A DNA stretch of 43,928 nucleotides. Origin: CAZAZQ01 sp964489705 (GTDB lineage: Bacteria; Zixibacteria; MSB-5A5; GN15; FEB-12). This document shows positions 6,674 through 15,276 of this stretch, piece after piece (the first letter of the stretch is position 1; each line of letters begins with the position of its first letter). Position numbers and translations under genes: made by a program. The stretch is taken from contig CAZAZQ010000021.1 in NCBI GenBank assembly GCA_964489705.1, positions 1 to 43,928 of the forward strand, given 5' to 3'. A model generated the notes under the pieces. The model searched no databases. It saw only the letters and a list, made by a program, of their open reading frames with translations, and had not been told where the DNA came from.

Positions 6674-8586
6674 TACTTGTAGCTCCTCGTCGCCAGTTTA
6701 ACGCTTTCAAACTCCAGCGGCTCCTTGTGGAGCTCCGGCTTACTGCCAACCCCCTTGAATTCCCATGCCGCGACGTAAGCGAACTTCTTGTCGTTGCGCA
6801 ACGCTTCGCCTTCCTCGGTTTGGTATTCCACCCGGAAGTGAGCACCGCAGGATTCTTCGCGGTTGAGGGCATCGTATGCCATGATTTCCGCAAACTCCAA
6901 GAAGTCCGCCACCCGACCGGCTCGCTCGAGGGTCTGGTTCATATTGGCATCTTCACCGACCACCTTGACATTCTGCCAGAATTCTTCACGCAACGCAGGA
7001 ATCATCTCCAGGGCTTTCTTCAAGCCGGATTCGCTCCGCGACATGCCGACATATTCCCACATGATATTGCCAAGGTCCTTGTGGAAGGAGTCGACCGAGC
7101 GCTTCCCGTTGACGGCAAGCAGCTTCTTAACCTGGTTGGTGACCGACTCTTCCACTTCGTGAAATTCCTTCCGGTCGGCGGAAACATTTTGCGGTCCAAC
7201 GCGGGCGAAGTAATCGCCGATGGTATACGGGAGGATAAAGTAGCCGTCCGCCAACCCCTGCATGAGCGCCGAGGCACCCAGACGGTTGGCACCGTGATCG
7301 GAGAAGTTCGCCTCACCGATGACAAACAAGCCGGGGATAGTGCTCATCAGGTTATAATCCACCCAGAGACCGCCCATGGCATAGTGCGGAGCCGGATAAA
7401 TGCGCATCGGCACCTGGTAGGGGTCCTCGCCGGTAATCAAGTGGTACATGTCGAAGAGGTTGCCGTAGCGCTGTTCGATGACCTCCCGCCCCAACCGTTT
7501 GATGGCGTCGGAAAAGTCGAGGTAGACGCCGTAGCCGGTCGGTCCGATGCCTCGTCCTTCGTCGCACACTTCCTTGGCGCTCCGCGAAGAAATATCGCGC
7601 GGCGCCAAGTTGCCGAAGCTGGGGTACTTCCGTTCGAGATAGTAGTCCCGTTCTTCTTCGGGGATTTCGTTCGGCGGGCGCTTGTCGCCTTTTTTCTTCG
7701 GCACCCAAATCCGACCGTCGTTTCGTAACGACTCGGACATAAGCGTCAACTTACTCTGATAGTCGCCGGAACGGGGAATACAGGTCGGATGAATCTGGGT
7801 GAAACAGGGATTGGCGAAGAAGGCACCCTTTTTGTAGGCTCGATACGCCGCTGTGACATTGCATCCTAATCCCATCGTCGACAGATTGTAAACCCGCATA
7901 TAGCCGCCGGTCGCCAGCACTACCGCATCGGCGGCATGGGAAGTGATTTTTCCGGTGACCAAATCCCGCACCACGATGCCCTTGGCGTGACCGTCAATCA
8001 AGACCAAATCCAGCATCTCGGTACGCGGGAACATCTGCACCTGTCCTCTGCCTATCTGGCGGCTCAAAGCGGAATAGGCACCCAACAACAACTGCTGTCC
8101 GGTCTGCCCGCGGGCGTAAAAGGTCCGCGAGACCTGCGCCCCGCCGAAGGAACGGTTCGCCAACAAACCGCCGTACTCCCGGGCAAACGGCACTCCCTGC
8201 GCCACACACTGGTCGATAATATTCACCGAGACCTGCGCCAAGCGGTAGGTGTTTGCCTCACGGGAGCGGAAGTCGCCGCCTTTTATCGTGTCGTAAAACA
8301 AGCGGTAGACCGAATCGCCGTCGTTTTGGTAATTCTTGGCGGCGTTGATACCTCCCTGGGCGCCGATAGAGTGGGCACGGCGAGGGCTGTCCTGGAAACA
8401 GAACGACTTCACGTAGTAGCCAAGCTCCGCCAGGCTTGCCGCCGCCGAGGCCCCGGCTAAACCGGTGCCGACGACAATCACGCTGAATTTGCGTTTATTG
8501 GCAGGGCTGACAAGTTTTAGCTCAAATTTGTGCTTGTCCCATTTTTCCGTAAGAGGTCCCGAAGGTATTTTCGCATCAAGTTTCAT
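6673..8586 (-). CDS. sdhA: Succinate dehydrogenase/fumarate reductase flavoprotein subunit
   Basis: A 637-residue flavoprotein oxidising succinate to fumarate. The Rossmann motif VVGTGLAGASAAASLAE is near residue 35. The His of RAHSIGAQGGINAAK is the expected covalent FAD site. DHGANRLGASALMQG is the C-terminal FAD/substrate motif. Length and motif spelling match the SdhA of SdhCAB (class B) enzymes as in Bacteroidota and B. subtilis. The frame is open upstream, but ATG 8586 is chosen: it lies 2 bp after the sdhC stop and has GGAGGG before it. Whether it runs as dehydrogenase or fumarate reductase cannot be told from sequence. Confidence 0.96.
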   Translation of the reverse strand: MKLDAKIPSGPLTEKWDKHKFELKLVSPANKRKFSVIVVGTGLAGASAAASLAELGYYVKSFCFQDSPRRAHSIGAQGGINAAKNYQNDGDSVYRLFYDTIKGGDFRSREANTYRLAQVSVNIIDQCVAQGVPFAREYGGLLANRSFGGAQVSRTFYARGQTGQQLLLGAYSALSRQIGRGQVQMFPRTEMLDLVLIDGHAKGIVVRDLVTGKITSHAADAVVLATGGYMRVYNLSTMGLGCNVTAAYRAYKKGAFFANPCFTQIHPTCIPRSGDYQSKLTLMSESLRNDGRIWVPKKKGDKRPPNEIPEEERDYYLERKYPSFGNLAPRDISSRSAKEVCDEGRGIGPTGYGVYLDFSDAIKRLGREVIEQRYGNLFDMYHLITGEDPYQVPMRIYPAPHYAMGGLWVDYNLMSTIPGLFVIGEANFSDHGANRLGASALMQGLADGYFILPYTIGDYFARVGPQNVSADRKEFHEVEESVTNQVKKLLAVNGKRSVDSFHKDLGNIMWEYVGMSRSESGLKKALEMIPALREEFWQNVKVVGEDANMNQTLERAGRVADFLEFAEIMAYDALNREESCGAHFRVEYQTEEGEALRNDKKFAYVAAWEFKGVGSKPELHKEPLEFESVKLATRSYK

Positions 8587-8588
8587 CG

Positions 8589-9317
8589 TTAGTGCCCTCC
8601 TGTTGGGAGGTTGATAATTCCGACCAGTACGGCTATGGGAATGGAGGCATAGCCGATAAAGATCACCACTGAAAGGCAGTACACAATCCTCTTCAACCAC
8701 GGTTGCACTCGAGGATTGTTCAATCCCAACGTTTGCAACAAGCTAAACAAGGCATGACTCAAATGATAGGCGACGAAAAACATCGCCACGAGATAGACCC
8801 CCGAAATCAAATAATTTTGAAATCCCAGCACAACCATCGAGTAGACATCATGGCGACCGAGGGAATCGGTGAGATTTTCGTACTGCGGGTTGGTCACAAT
8901 GAAGGTGAAGTGGAGCAGATGGTAGACAACGTAGGTCAAGACGCCCAGACCGGTCCAGAACATCGTCCGTGACGCCAAGGTGGCTTGGACGGTGCGGTTG
9001 ACCACATACTTGATGGGACGGGAAGCCCGATTTTCCAAATAGAGGGTCACCCCGTACCAGATGTGCACCAACACCGAGAACAAAACCACCGCCCGGACAA
9101 TCGTCGTCAGCACCGGCAGGTCTTTCAACGCCTGTGCGTAGGCGTTCAACTGGTCTTGCCCGATGAAAATCTGCAAGTTCCCGATCATGTGACCGACCAC
9201 AAAGCCCACCAGAATAATTCCGGTAATCGCCATTAATATCTTTCTTCCGACAGATGTCTTGTAGAAGGTAGGTTGTGACGGGCTCGTCGATGTTACTTTG
9301 GCTTGAACAACTGTCAT
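8589..9317 (-). CDS. sdhC: Succinate dehydrogenase cytochrome b558-type membrane subunit
   Basis: A 242-residue membrane anchor with five hydrophobic helices. It is the single large subunit of class B enzymes, which hold two hemes. Candidate axial His residues lie in GHMIGNL, LVHIWYG, YHLLHF and AYHLSHALFS. ATG 9317 is chosen over an upstream TTG because AGGAAGG lies before it. It is the first gene of sdhCAB, with a likely promoter just upstream. It gives electrons to menaquinone or ubiquinone; which quinone is not visible. Confidence 0.93.
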   Translation of the reverse strand: MTVVQAKVTSTSPSQPTFYKTSVGRKILMAITGIILVGFVVGHMIGNLQIFIGQDQLNAYAQALKDLPVLTTIVRAVVLFSVLVHIWYGVTLYLENRASRPIKYVVNRTVQATLASRTMFWTGLGVLTYVVYHLLHFTFIVTNPQYENLTDSLGRHDVYSMVVLGFQNYLISGVYLVAMFFVAYHLSHALFSLLQTLGLNNPRVQPWLKRIVYCLSVVIFIGYASIPIAVLVGIINLPTGGH

Positions 9318-9345
9318 ATCGTTATCCTTCCTTTTGAATGCCAAA

Positions 9346-9372
9346 AATATAGCGACAAACGCACGACGTCAA
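9346..9372 (-). promoter_or_regulatory. Probable promoter of sdhCAB
   Basis: On the minus strand, TTGACG (9372-9367) and TATATT (9351-9346) are 15 bp apart, or 16 bp if ATATTT is taken. The resulting leader is about 20 nt. Nothing else clear is seen in the 244 bp between sdhC and the next gene apart from AT-rich DNA. Confidence 0.45.
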
Positions 9373-9561
9373 ACGAAAAAGTAAAAAATTTCACAAGGTT
9401 ACGCGAAACCGCGTTCTCTTTCGCGTGATAACCATCCATTTTTCGTGGGGAGGAGTTCACCACACGCTAACCAAACTCAATTTTTCATTAAAACAAAGAC
9501 TTTATAAGCCAAAAAGGAGGTTAAGAATTTTGAGGAAAGCGCAAAGCTCCCCTTTCTCCCT

Positions 9562-10890
9562 CTATGAAACTTCTTCCCCGCCGTGAAAGAAACGCACCAA
9601 ACGACGGTAGCCCCATTGCAAGGAATATGCAACCGCCACCGCCCATGACATCTGTGCCGGGTAAAAAATCCGGTTGCTTTGCCAGTGGGAAAAACCGGCT
9701 ATTAGCGCAAAATAGAGGTAAAACGAAAGCAACACGACCAGCAAACGGTACTCTTTGCGTCGAAGCAAAAGGAAAAAACCGAGGAGTGTCAGGAGAAAAA
9801 CCCGATAATTCAATCCTTTTTTGTAGCTCCAACTGATAAGGCGACGGATTGATGCTTTCCATTGCGGGAGAAGTATCCCCTGAAGTCCCCATTCGTTGTT
9901 TATCTCGTTGAACATATTGTTGAAATAAACGCTCAAGAGAGGAAGCGGATGAGAGCGAACGAGCCCGCTCAGTTTTTCCTTGGTCTGCGCTATGAAAAGG
10001 CGGTAGTAATCGGCGGAATCAACCGGATTGCTCTGGATTTCCTCCTCGAAGCGCCGGGCGGCTTCTTCATAGCTTATCCCCTCGATTTTCGCTTCCGCCA
10101 AGCGGACGATATGCGCCATCCCCCCCGGTGCTGAGAGAGCAAAAAAAGAAAAACCGTAGCGATGAGCATTCCACGCCGACCAGCCGAAATTGACCAAGAG
10201 CAGGACAACCGTCAAACCAACCACTCCCGCCATCCTTCCGACAAAGGCTTTCTTATCCGCGGGAAACAGATGCCGCCAATAAGCGAGAGCGACAAATATC
10301 AAGGGAACAAACAAAAATTGTCCCATCGAGCGCACCAGTAAGGCATAAGAAAAGATAAGCGCCGCCCAAAAGAGAAGCCACCGGCGGGAATACTTGACCG
10401 CTTTGACGAAAACAAGCGCTCCCCCCGTCAGCAACACGAAAAAGAGCGTCTCAGACAACAGGATGTTCGCCAGACTGATAGAAGTTATTGAGCAGGCATT
10501 CAGAAGACCCGCAATACCGGAAACGGTGGAGTCACCTGTCAGCTCCCAGGCAAATTTACTTACCAGCACCGCTCCCCAGGCACTGAGAAGAAGCTGCACT
10601 ATAATATGGAAATGGGGAGAAAAACCTCCTATTTTTCCCACCAACGCCAGAAAAAGAGGGTAACCGGGACCAAAGAAAACCACTCCGCGTGAGGACAAGT
10701 CAAACTCTTGCACTATCGCCTTAGCCGCCGCAAAGTAATCTTGCACATCGGGAGTAAGCTCCGCCATTTGAGCCGGAGAAAGTTGTCGGGTCATCTCGCT
10801 GAAAAAAAGCAACCGAAGGGCAAGAGCGATCAGGAAAACCACCAGCCCCCATCGGAAATTTCCCTGTTTGTCGTAAAAAAAGCTCTTCAT
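9562..10890 (-). CDS. GT-C fold membrane glycosyltransferase (GT39/ArnT-like)
   Basis: About 442 residues with 10-12 hydrophobic helices. The first periplasmic loop carries an acidic DVQDY...A segment followed by FFGPGYPLFLAL, the arrangement of PMT/ArnT-type enzymes that take a sugar from a polyprenyl-phosphate carrier. The family transfers sugars to proteins or lipids outside the membrane; the acceptor is unknown. The C-terminal half lacks other domains. The start is uncertain: ATG 10890 (chosen) has no ribosome binding site, and an in-frame TTG at 10929 has none either. It stands alone, divergent from the HEAT/HD-GYP operon. Confidence 0.75.
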   Translation of the reverse strand: MKSFFYDKQGNFRWGLVVFLIALALRLLFFSEMTRQLSPAQMAELTPDVQDYFAAAKAIVQEFDLSSRGVVFFGPGYPLFLALVGKIGGFSPHFHIIVQLLLSAWGAVLVSKFAWELTGDSTVSGIAGLLNACSITSISLANILLSETLFFVLLTGGALVFVKAVKYSRRWLLFWAALIFSYALLVRSMGQFLFVPLIFVALAYWRHLFPADKKAFVGRMAGVVGLTVVLLLVNFGWSAWNAHRYGFSFFALSAPGGMAHIVRLAEAKIEGISYEEAARRFEEEIQSNPVDSADYYRLFIAQTKEKLSGLVRSHPLPLLSVYFNNMFNEINNEWGLQGILLPQWKASIRRLISWSYKKGLNYRVFLLTLLGFFLLLRRKEYRLLVVLLSFYLYFALIAGFSHWQSNRIFYPAQMSWAVAVAYSLQWGYRRLVRFFHGGEEVS

Positions 10891-10916
10891 ATCACGAAAG
10901 GGTATCTTGGGTTTTC

Positions 10917-11126
10917 GCCTCTCAATCAATATGCTTGCGGAGACATATCGACATCAAGTAAAAAGCACCTCNNNNNNNNNNNNNNNNNNNNNNNNNNNNN
11001 NNNNNNNNNNNNNNNNNNNNNNNNNNNNNNNNNNNNNNNNNNNNNNNNNNNNNNNNNNNNNNNNNNNNNNNGCCTCTCAATCAATATGCTTGCGGAGACA
11101 TATCGACATCAAGTAAAAAGCACCTC
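10917..11126. other. Second scaffold gap (100 N) between identical 55-bp contig ends
   Basis: N at 10972-11071. The 55 bases before (10917-10971) equal the 55 after (11072-11126). The overlap length is the same as at the first gap, so this is again an unmerged k=55 contig junction. Collapsing it shortens the divergent region between the glycosyltransferase and the HEAT gene by 155 bp. Confidence 0.9.
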
Positions 11127-11275
11127 CTGACATTGGAAAGCAACAATCTCGTGGTAAGCTGTGAAGGAAAACTCAGACCATTACATCCAGCGGGGGCTTA
11201 TCCCGGCGGTTCAGGCGACAAAAGCAGCCTGAGGAAGTGCTAGAAACTGCTTTGTCTCCCTGTCTCCGGGCGGAT
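11127..11275. other. Divergent intergenic region, no gene seen
   Basis: With the gap repeat, over 300 bases lie between the glycosyltransferase start and the HEAT gene. The unique part holds several inverted repeats: AAAGCA (about 11138) with TGCTTT (about 11250), TCAGGC with GCCTGA around a 10-nt loop (about 11210-11235), and a CGGG...CCCG hairpin. I could not match it to a known RNA family. It contains no convincing open frame. Confidence 0.4.
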
Positions 11276-11301
11276 TAAAAAATGTTCCCAACTGCCGATA
11301 A
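11276..11301 (+). promoter_or_regulatory. Sigma-28-like promoter of the HEAT/HD-GYP operon
   Basis: TAAA (11276-11279), 14 bases, then a perfect GCCGATAA (11294-11301). The E. coli spacing is 15; the B. subtilis SigD range includes 14. The distance to the start codon at 11333 is 31 bp, the same as for the histone-fold pair. Confidence 0.5.
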
Positions 11302-11332
11302 GTGAAGAAGATAACTATATGGAACCGTGGCT

Positions 11333-13273
11333 ATGAAAAACAGTATTCCCGAAGAAAACCGCTACCGAGATATTTATTTTATCCTCAAAGACCTGTTGAA
11401 GGTCATCAAGGTCGTCTCTATGTATCCCGAGAACAATCCCCTTCCCCAATCTATGAAACTTTCCTTTGCGGAAAAGCTGGTCAGCCTGGCACGAGAATAT
11501 CAACAAATCGCCATCTCGGTCGAAAAAGACCGCCTTGTCTTTGAAAAAGAAGTGGTGTACGAAGACCGCTCCAAAGAAGAAAATCTCTCTGACATATTTT
11601 TCAGCGCCGGGATTACCGGTTTTACCTTCCTGGCAGGTATTACCGTCGAGGATGTGTACAAACTTCTCGACGCCGTCAAAGCACATATAAATTCTTCGCT
11701 GGAAACGCCCGACTTAGCCACCAAGCTGTGGGAAGCGGATATACAGGGTTTTACTTTTACCACCATCGAAGATATCACCCTTTCCGAATATGACGAGAAC
11801 TTCAACGTCCAGGAGTATATCGAAGCGCATAAGTCCGGGGATCAGCGAGAATCCGTTTTCGGAACGGAAAACACCCAAGCGTATCAGTCGATTTTTAGCT
11901 TGGAAGAATCCTCGACATCCCTCGATGAGGATAATACGTCCGAAGGAACGGAAGAATCCTCCCTATATTCCAGCGATACCGACCGACTGGCGTTTTATGC
12001 CATCACCGATATCGATGGTCAACCGAGCTCCGATACGCCCACCTTCGCATCCCCTCAGATGGAAACACCGGCTCCAAACACCCAGACAACACCGCCTTCC
12101 GGGATGACCCCTTCCGGCGCCATCCCCCCCTCGGCTCCTTCGGCGGACACGACCTTGATTCTCAACGAAGAGCTGAAGCTCTCAAGCGAAGAAGAAGCGA
12201 CCATCTCCACCCTGGTGCAAGAGGATTCCAACTTCGACGTATACGAATCAACGACGGAACTCCTCAAAGAAATGCTTCATCAAGAAGTGGAGATGGACGG
12301 ATTTTATGAAACGGTAACCATCTGCGAAAAGGTCATCTCCGAATTTCTCACCGACGGGAAATTGACGGAAGCAAGTCATATTCTGCGCTATTTGACTTTC
12401 CTGGAAGGGGAAATCCGCAAAGACCGCCCCCTCTGGGCGGAGCGGCTCAAAGATGCCGTTATCACCGCCGGCAGCCGCGACCGGTTACGGGCTCTCGCCC
12501 AAGCCCTCAACGATCACCCTGACGTCGGCGCCATAGAGCTCAAACAATATCTTGAAAATTTCGGCTGGGAAACCCTCAACGGGCTAACCGACCTCTTGGG
12601 TGAACTTCAGCACCGGGTACACCGGGAAACGCTCTGCGACTACCTGACAATCAAAGCCAAAAACCACCCCGACATCATCGCCAACGGCATCTACGACAAA
12701 CGCTGGTATGTCGTCCGCAACACCGCTTCCATTCTGGCGCGCATCGGTGACGACCAAGCGCTGGAGCACCTGAAAAAGGTCATCACCCACGACGAAAGAC
12801 GCGTCCGCTTGGAAATCGTCAAATCCCTGAAAGAATGTCCCAACGAGAAGGCGCTGGAACTTATCCGGACGGCAGCACTCGATCCCGATCGGGAAGTTCG
12901 CCATGAAGCCATCAATACCTTGTTGAACAAGCGAGGTCGAGCGGCGTTTGAGACCATCGCCTCGGTTATCAACGATGATGACTTCCCGAATCTGGAGCCC
13001 AGCGAACAGAAATCCCTGTTGCGGGCGTTCTCGATTTTAGGCGGTGATGCTGCCGTCAGCTACTTGTCGCAACTTATTCTCCAGCCGAACCCGCTGCGGA
13101 ACCCGTCGTTGGCATTTTACCGCCGGGCGGCTTTTGACGCCTTGACTCACAACCAGGGTGAAAAGGCGGGAAAGCTGCTCTCCAAACTTGCCACCAGTTG
13201 GCGCCCCGATATCCGCCGCCAAGCCGTTCAAGCCCTTCGCAAGAGACACGAACTTATTTACAGGAGTGAGTGA
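11333..13273 (+). CDS. HEAT-repeat protein with N-terminal domain shared with its HD-GYP partner
   Basis: A 646-residue cytoplasmic protein. Residues 1-140 are a mixed alpha/beta domain that resembles the N-terminal domain of the next protein. Both have an early helical segment, an acidic middle, and an A.G..GF/V.....IT.E+I..F/LL motif. Residues about 165-280 are a low-complexity linker rich in Ser, Thr and Pro. Residues about 410-640 are HEAT-like repeats (for example LEHLKKVITHDERRVRLEIV and ELIRTAALDPDREVRHEAIN). HEAT repeats are protein-binding scaffolds. The gene overlaps the HD-GYP start by one base (TGATG). A 5-codon frame ending ATGA overlaps the ATG at 11333; GTG 11327 is another possible start. 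It is likely a partner or regulator of c-di-GMP turnover. Confidence 0.7.
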   Translation: MKNSIPEENRYRDIYFILKDLLKVIKVVSMYPENNPLPQSMKLSFAEKLVSLAREYQQIAISVEKDRLVFEKEVVYEDRSKEENLSDIFFSAGITGFTFLAGITVEDVYKLLDAVKAHINSSLETPDLATKLWEADIQGFTFTTIEDITLSEYDENFNVQEYIEAHKSGDQRESVFGTENTQAYQSIFSLEESSTSLDEDNTSEGTEESSLYSSDTDRLAFYAITDIDGQPSSDTPTFASPQMETPAPNTQTTPPSGMTPSGAIPPSAPSADTTLILNEELKLSSEEEATISTLVQEDSNFDVYESTTELLKEMLHQEVEMDGFYETVTICEKVISEFLTDGKLTEASHILRYLTFLEGEIRKDRPLWAERLKDAVITAGSRDRLRALAQALNDHPDVGAIELKQYLENFGWETLNGLTDLLGELQHRVHRETLCDYLTIKAKNHPDIIANGIYDKRWYVVRNTASILARIGDDQALEHLKKVITHDERRVRLEIVKSLKECPNEKALELIRTAALDPDREVRHEAINTLLNKRGRAAFETIASVINDDDFPNLEPSEQKSLLRAFSILGGDAAVSYLSQLILQPNPLRNPSLAFYRRAAFDALTHNQGEKAGKLLSKLATSWRPDIRRQAVQALRKRHELIYRSE

Positions 13274-14718
13274 TGAGTGTTGCCGCCGATTCTCATGCTT
13301 CTATCGCCGTAGCCGGAAAAAACGAGGAAAAGCTGCTCAACCTCTTCTTCATCCTCTATAAAAACGCTCGGATTGTCGATTGCAGCAATCCCGCTTTCCA
13401 GCGGCAATGCGGAACATTCTTCGAGCTGCTGCAAGTCATGTTTGAAGAGACCAACGAAACCACCATCAAAAATATTGCCGGTAGGTTCTTCGTCAACCAC
13501 AAGCTGACCCACTTTGGCGAGCAGACAAAAGCAAGCGTGGTGGAAATAATCGCCGAGTGGGAAGCCATCGGGCTGGCGGGGGTAAAGATTCTTCCGGATA
13601 TCACGTTGGAAGAAATACTCGAGTTTTACAAGTTCGTCTCCGGCATTAAGCCGACCGCCGACAATATCGAGCAGCTCGCCGAAGCCATCAAGAAACACCG
13701 GCAACCGAACATCCGGTTCCTTTCCGCCAAGGAGGTCGCCGAAGACACCTCGAGCCTCAGCGAAGACGACCGCAAACAACTCCGCGCCAACGCCCGCTCG
13801 ATGTTTTTCCGCGCCATGTCCATCGTGGAAGAAAACATGGTCAATCTGTCGCAAGGAATGGATGTCGATATCTCCAAGACAAAGCGGGTGGTGCGCTCCC
13901 TGATAGACCACATTTCTAAAGACGAGCAATCGCTTTTGGAACTGGCGTCCATCAAAAACTTCGACGACTATACCTACGCTCACTCCACCAACGTCTGTGT
14001 GTATGCGCTAACGTTGGGCGTGCGGTTGGGCTTGGACAGGGCTCGCCTTTCGCAACTGGGGTTTGCAGCGCTCTTTCACGATGTCGGCAAAGTCCGCCTT
14101 CCTCTCGATCTCATCAAAAAGCCGACCTCGTATGACGAAAACGATTGGGTACAGATGCAGAAGCATCCGCAGTTGGGCGCCAAGACTATCCTTCGCAATA
14201 TCAAGTTCGACACCTACACCGCCCGCGCCGCCCGTGCCATCTTTGAGCATCATATCAACGCCGACTTTACCGGCTACCCCCTCCTGCGATTGTCCAAACG
14301 ACCGCTCAACCTCTTTTCAAAAATCATTTCCATCGTCGATACTTTCGATGCCTTGACCTCGGGGAGAATCTATATCCGCAAACCGACCCCGCCGGATATC
14401 ACACTGCAAAAGATGTTCTACCAGATGAAGGTGAAGTTCGACCCCTTCCTGCTCAAAATCTTCAATGACATCATCGGTATTTATCCCGCCGGAACGCTGG
14501 TGCTTCTCAATACGGAAGAGCTGGCGTTGGTGTTGACGAACAACGAAACAAACAAAGCCCGCCCTTACATCAAAATTGTCGGGAATCGCGACGGCTTGTT
14601 GGAAGTTCCGGAATGGGTTGATCTAACCCTGCCGGAGCAAAGTCACCGCAAAATCATCCGCCGGGTCGATCCGGCTCGCTACGGGCTGGACATCAGAGAC
14701 TTTATTTTGTCCGATTAA
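13273..14718 (+). CDS. HD-GYP domain protein, putative cyclic-di-GMP phosphodiesterase
   Basis: A 481-residue protein. An N-terminal domain (20-150) is related to the N-terminal domain of the preceding protein and lacks membrane helices. The HD-GYP domain (about 225-400) keeps H237, the HD pair 269-270 with K273 (HDVGK), H298, HH 326-327, the GYP at 334-336, and D356/D359. HD-GYP enzymes hydrolyse c-di-GMP to GMP or pGpG, and the metal ligands here are complete. The C-terminal 80 residues match the extension seen in many HD-GYP proteins. ATG 13273 with AGGAG upstream is preferred over the GTG just before. The sigma-28-like promoter upstream would tie it to motility control. Confidence 0.88.
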   Translation: MSVAADSHASIAVAGKNEEKLLNLFFILYKNARIVDCSNPAFQRQCGTFFELLQVMFEETNETTIKNIAGRFFVNHKLTHFGEQTKASVVEIIAEWEAIGLAGVKILPDITLEEILEFYKFVSGIKPTADNIEQLAEAIKKHRQPNIRFLSAKEVAEDTSSLSEDDRKQLRANARSMFFRAMSIVEENMVNLSQGMDVDISKTKRVVRSLIDHISKDEQSLLELASIKNFDDYTYAHSTNVCVYALTLGVRLGLDRARLSQLGFAALFHDVGKVRLPLDLIKKPTSYDENDWVQMQKHPQLGAKTILRNIKFDTYTARAARAIFEHHINADFTGYPLLRLSKRPLNLFSKIISIVDTFDALTSGRIYIRKPTPPDITLQKMFYQMKVKFDPFLLKIFNDIIGIYPAGTLVLLNTEELALVLTNNETNKARPYIKIVGNRDGLLEVPEWVDLTLPEQSHRKIIRRVDPARYGLDIRDFILSD

Positions 14719-14914
14719 AAGCTCCTCATCCTTTTGCTGAACTCATAAGCCGACCTGCTCGGGAAGTCTTTTCGCTTACTAGGTATCCCACTCGAAAAGC
14801 ATGTTGGTGCCTTTTTCACGCTTTTATTATTTTTTCACTTTTAAGTTAACTAACGAATTTTCAACAACTTGCGGCTTCCCGCAAGGCGATCGCACAAAAA
14901 AACAATTTTTTCTC

Positions 14915-14943
14915 TTGACAAGTGCACATTTGTGCAGTATTCT
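14915..14943 (+). promoter_or_regulatory. Consensus sigma-70 promoter of the zinc-ribbon/helicase operon, with palindrome in the spacer
   Basis: TTGACA (14915-14920), 17-bp spacer, TATTCT (14938-14943). The spacer holds a perfect 6-bp inverted repeat with a 2-bp centre, TGCACA-TT-TGTGCA (14923-14936). This placement is typical of a repressor operator. The half-site does not match the LexA boxes I know (CTGT-N8-ACAG or GAAC-N4-GTTC). The leader is about 37 nt. Confidence 0.7.
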
Positions 14944-14987
14944 ACCGATAAGCCGAAAAAAGAGATTCAATCAGGAAGGAAACAGCA

Positions 14988-15221
14988 ATGCCGGAAGAAA
15001 AAATGACAATCATTGACTCACCTCCCACCCTCGGCGACCATCCCGCCTTTCCCTCATCGCCGGAAGCGACTTCAACCCGGCAGGAAAGCGCTTGGAGAGA
15101 AGAGACGGAAAGTATCTGCTATCTCAATGCCGATACCTGCCCGGAATGTGAAGGCGGGATGGTTCGTCTGGGGAGGTGTTTTTGCTGTCCTTCATGCGGG
15201 TACCAAAGCTGCGGAGGATAG
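14988..15221 (+). CDS. Stand-alone zinc ribbon like the C-terminus of B12-dependent ribonucleotide reductase
   Basis: A 77-residue protein. Residues 1-47 are polar and disordered-looking. Residues 48-77 have CPECEGGMVR...CFCCPSCGYQSCGG, the treble-Cys ribbon that closes class II (NrdJ) and some class III reductases, where it helps pass electrons to the active site. Here it is a separate small gene with no reductase near it. AGGAAGG precedes the ATG. The helicase begins about 55 bp after the stop and should share the transcript. It could be a redox or zinc adaptor, or a leftover of a reductase gene. The function is unknown. Confidence 0.7.
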   Translation: MPEEKMTIIDSPPTLGDHPAFPSSPEATSTRQESAWREETESICYLNADTCPECEGGMVRLGRCFCCPSCGYQSCGG

Positions 15222-15276
15222 GAAGATATTGGCAAAAAAAGATTGCTCACACATCGGTAAACAAGAAGGGGACATT

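Noticed and set aside
5888..7728. Plus-strand open frames opposite sdhB and sdhA
   Set aside because: They are shadows of the sdh genes, with Arg/His-rich translations typical of antisense frames.
11127..11275. Possible riboswitch upstream of the HEAT gene, or on the minus strand (GCCCCCGCTG resembles part of a cobalamin riboswitch core)
   Set aside because: The rest of the cobalamin consensus is missing, and no c-di-GMP, TPP or glycine riboswitch core could be matched on either strand.
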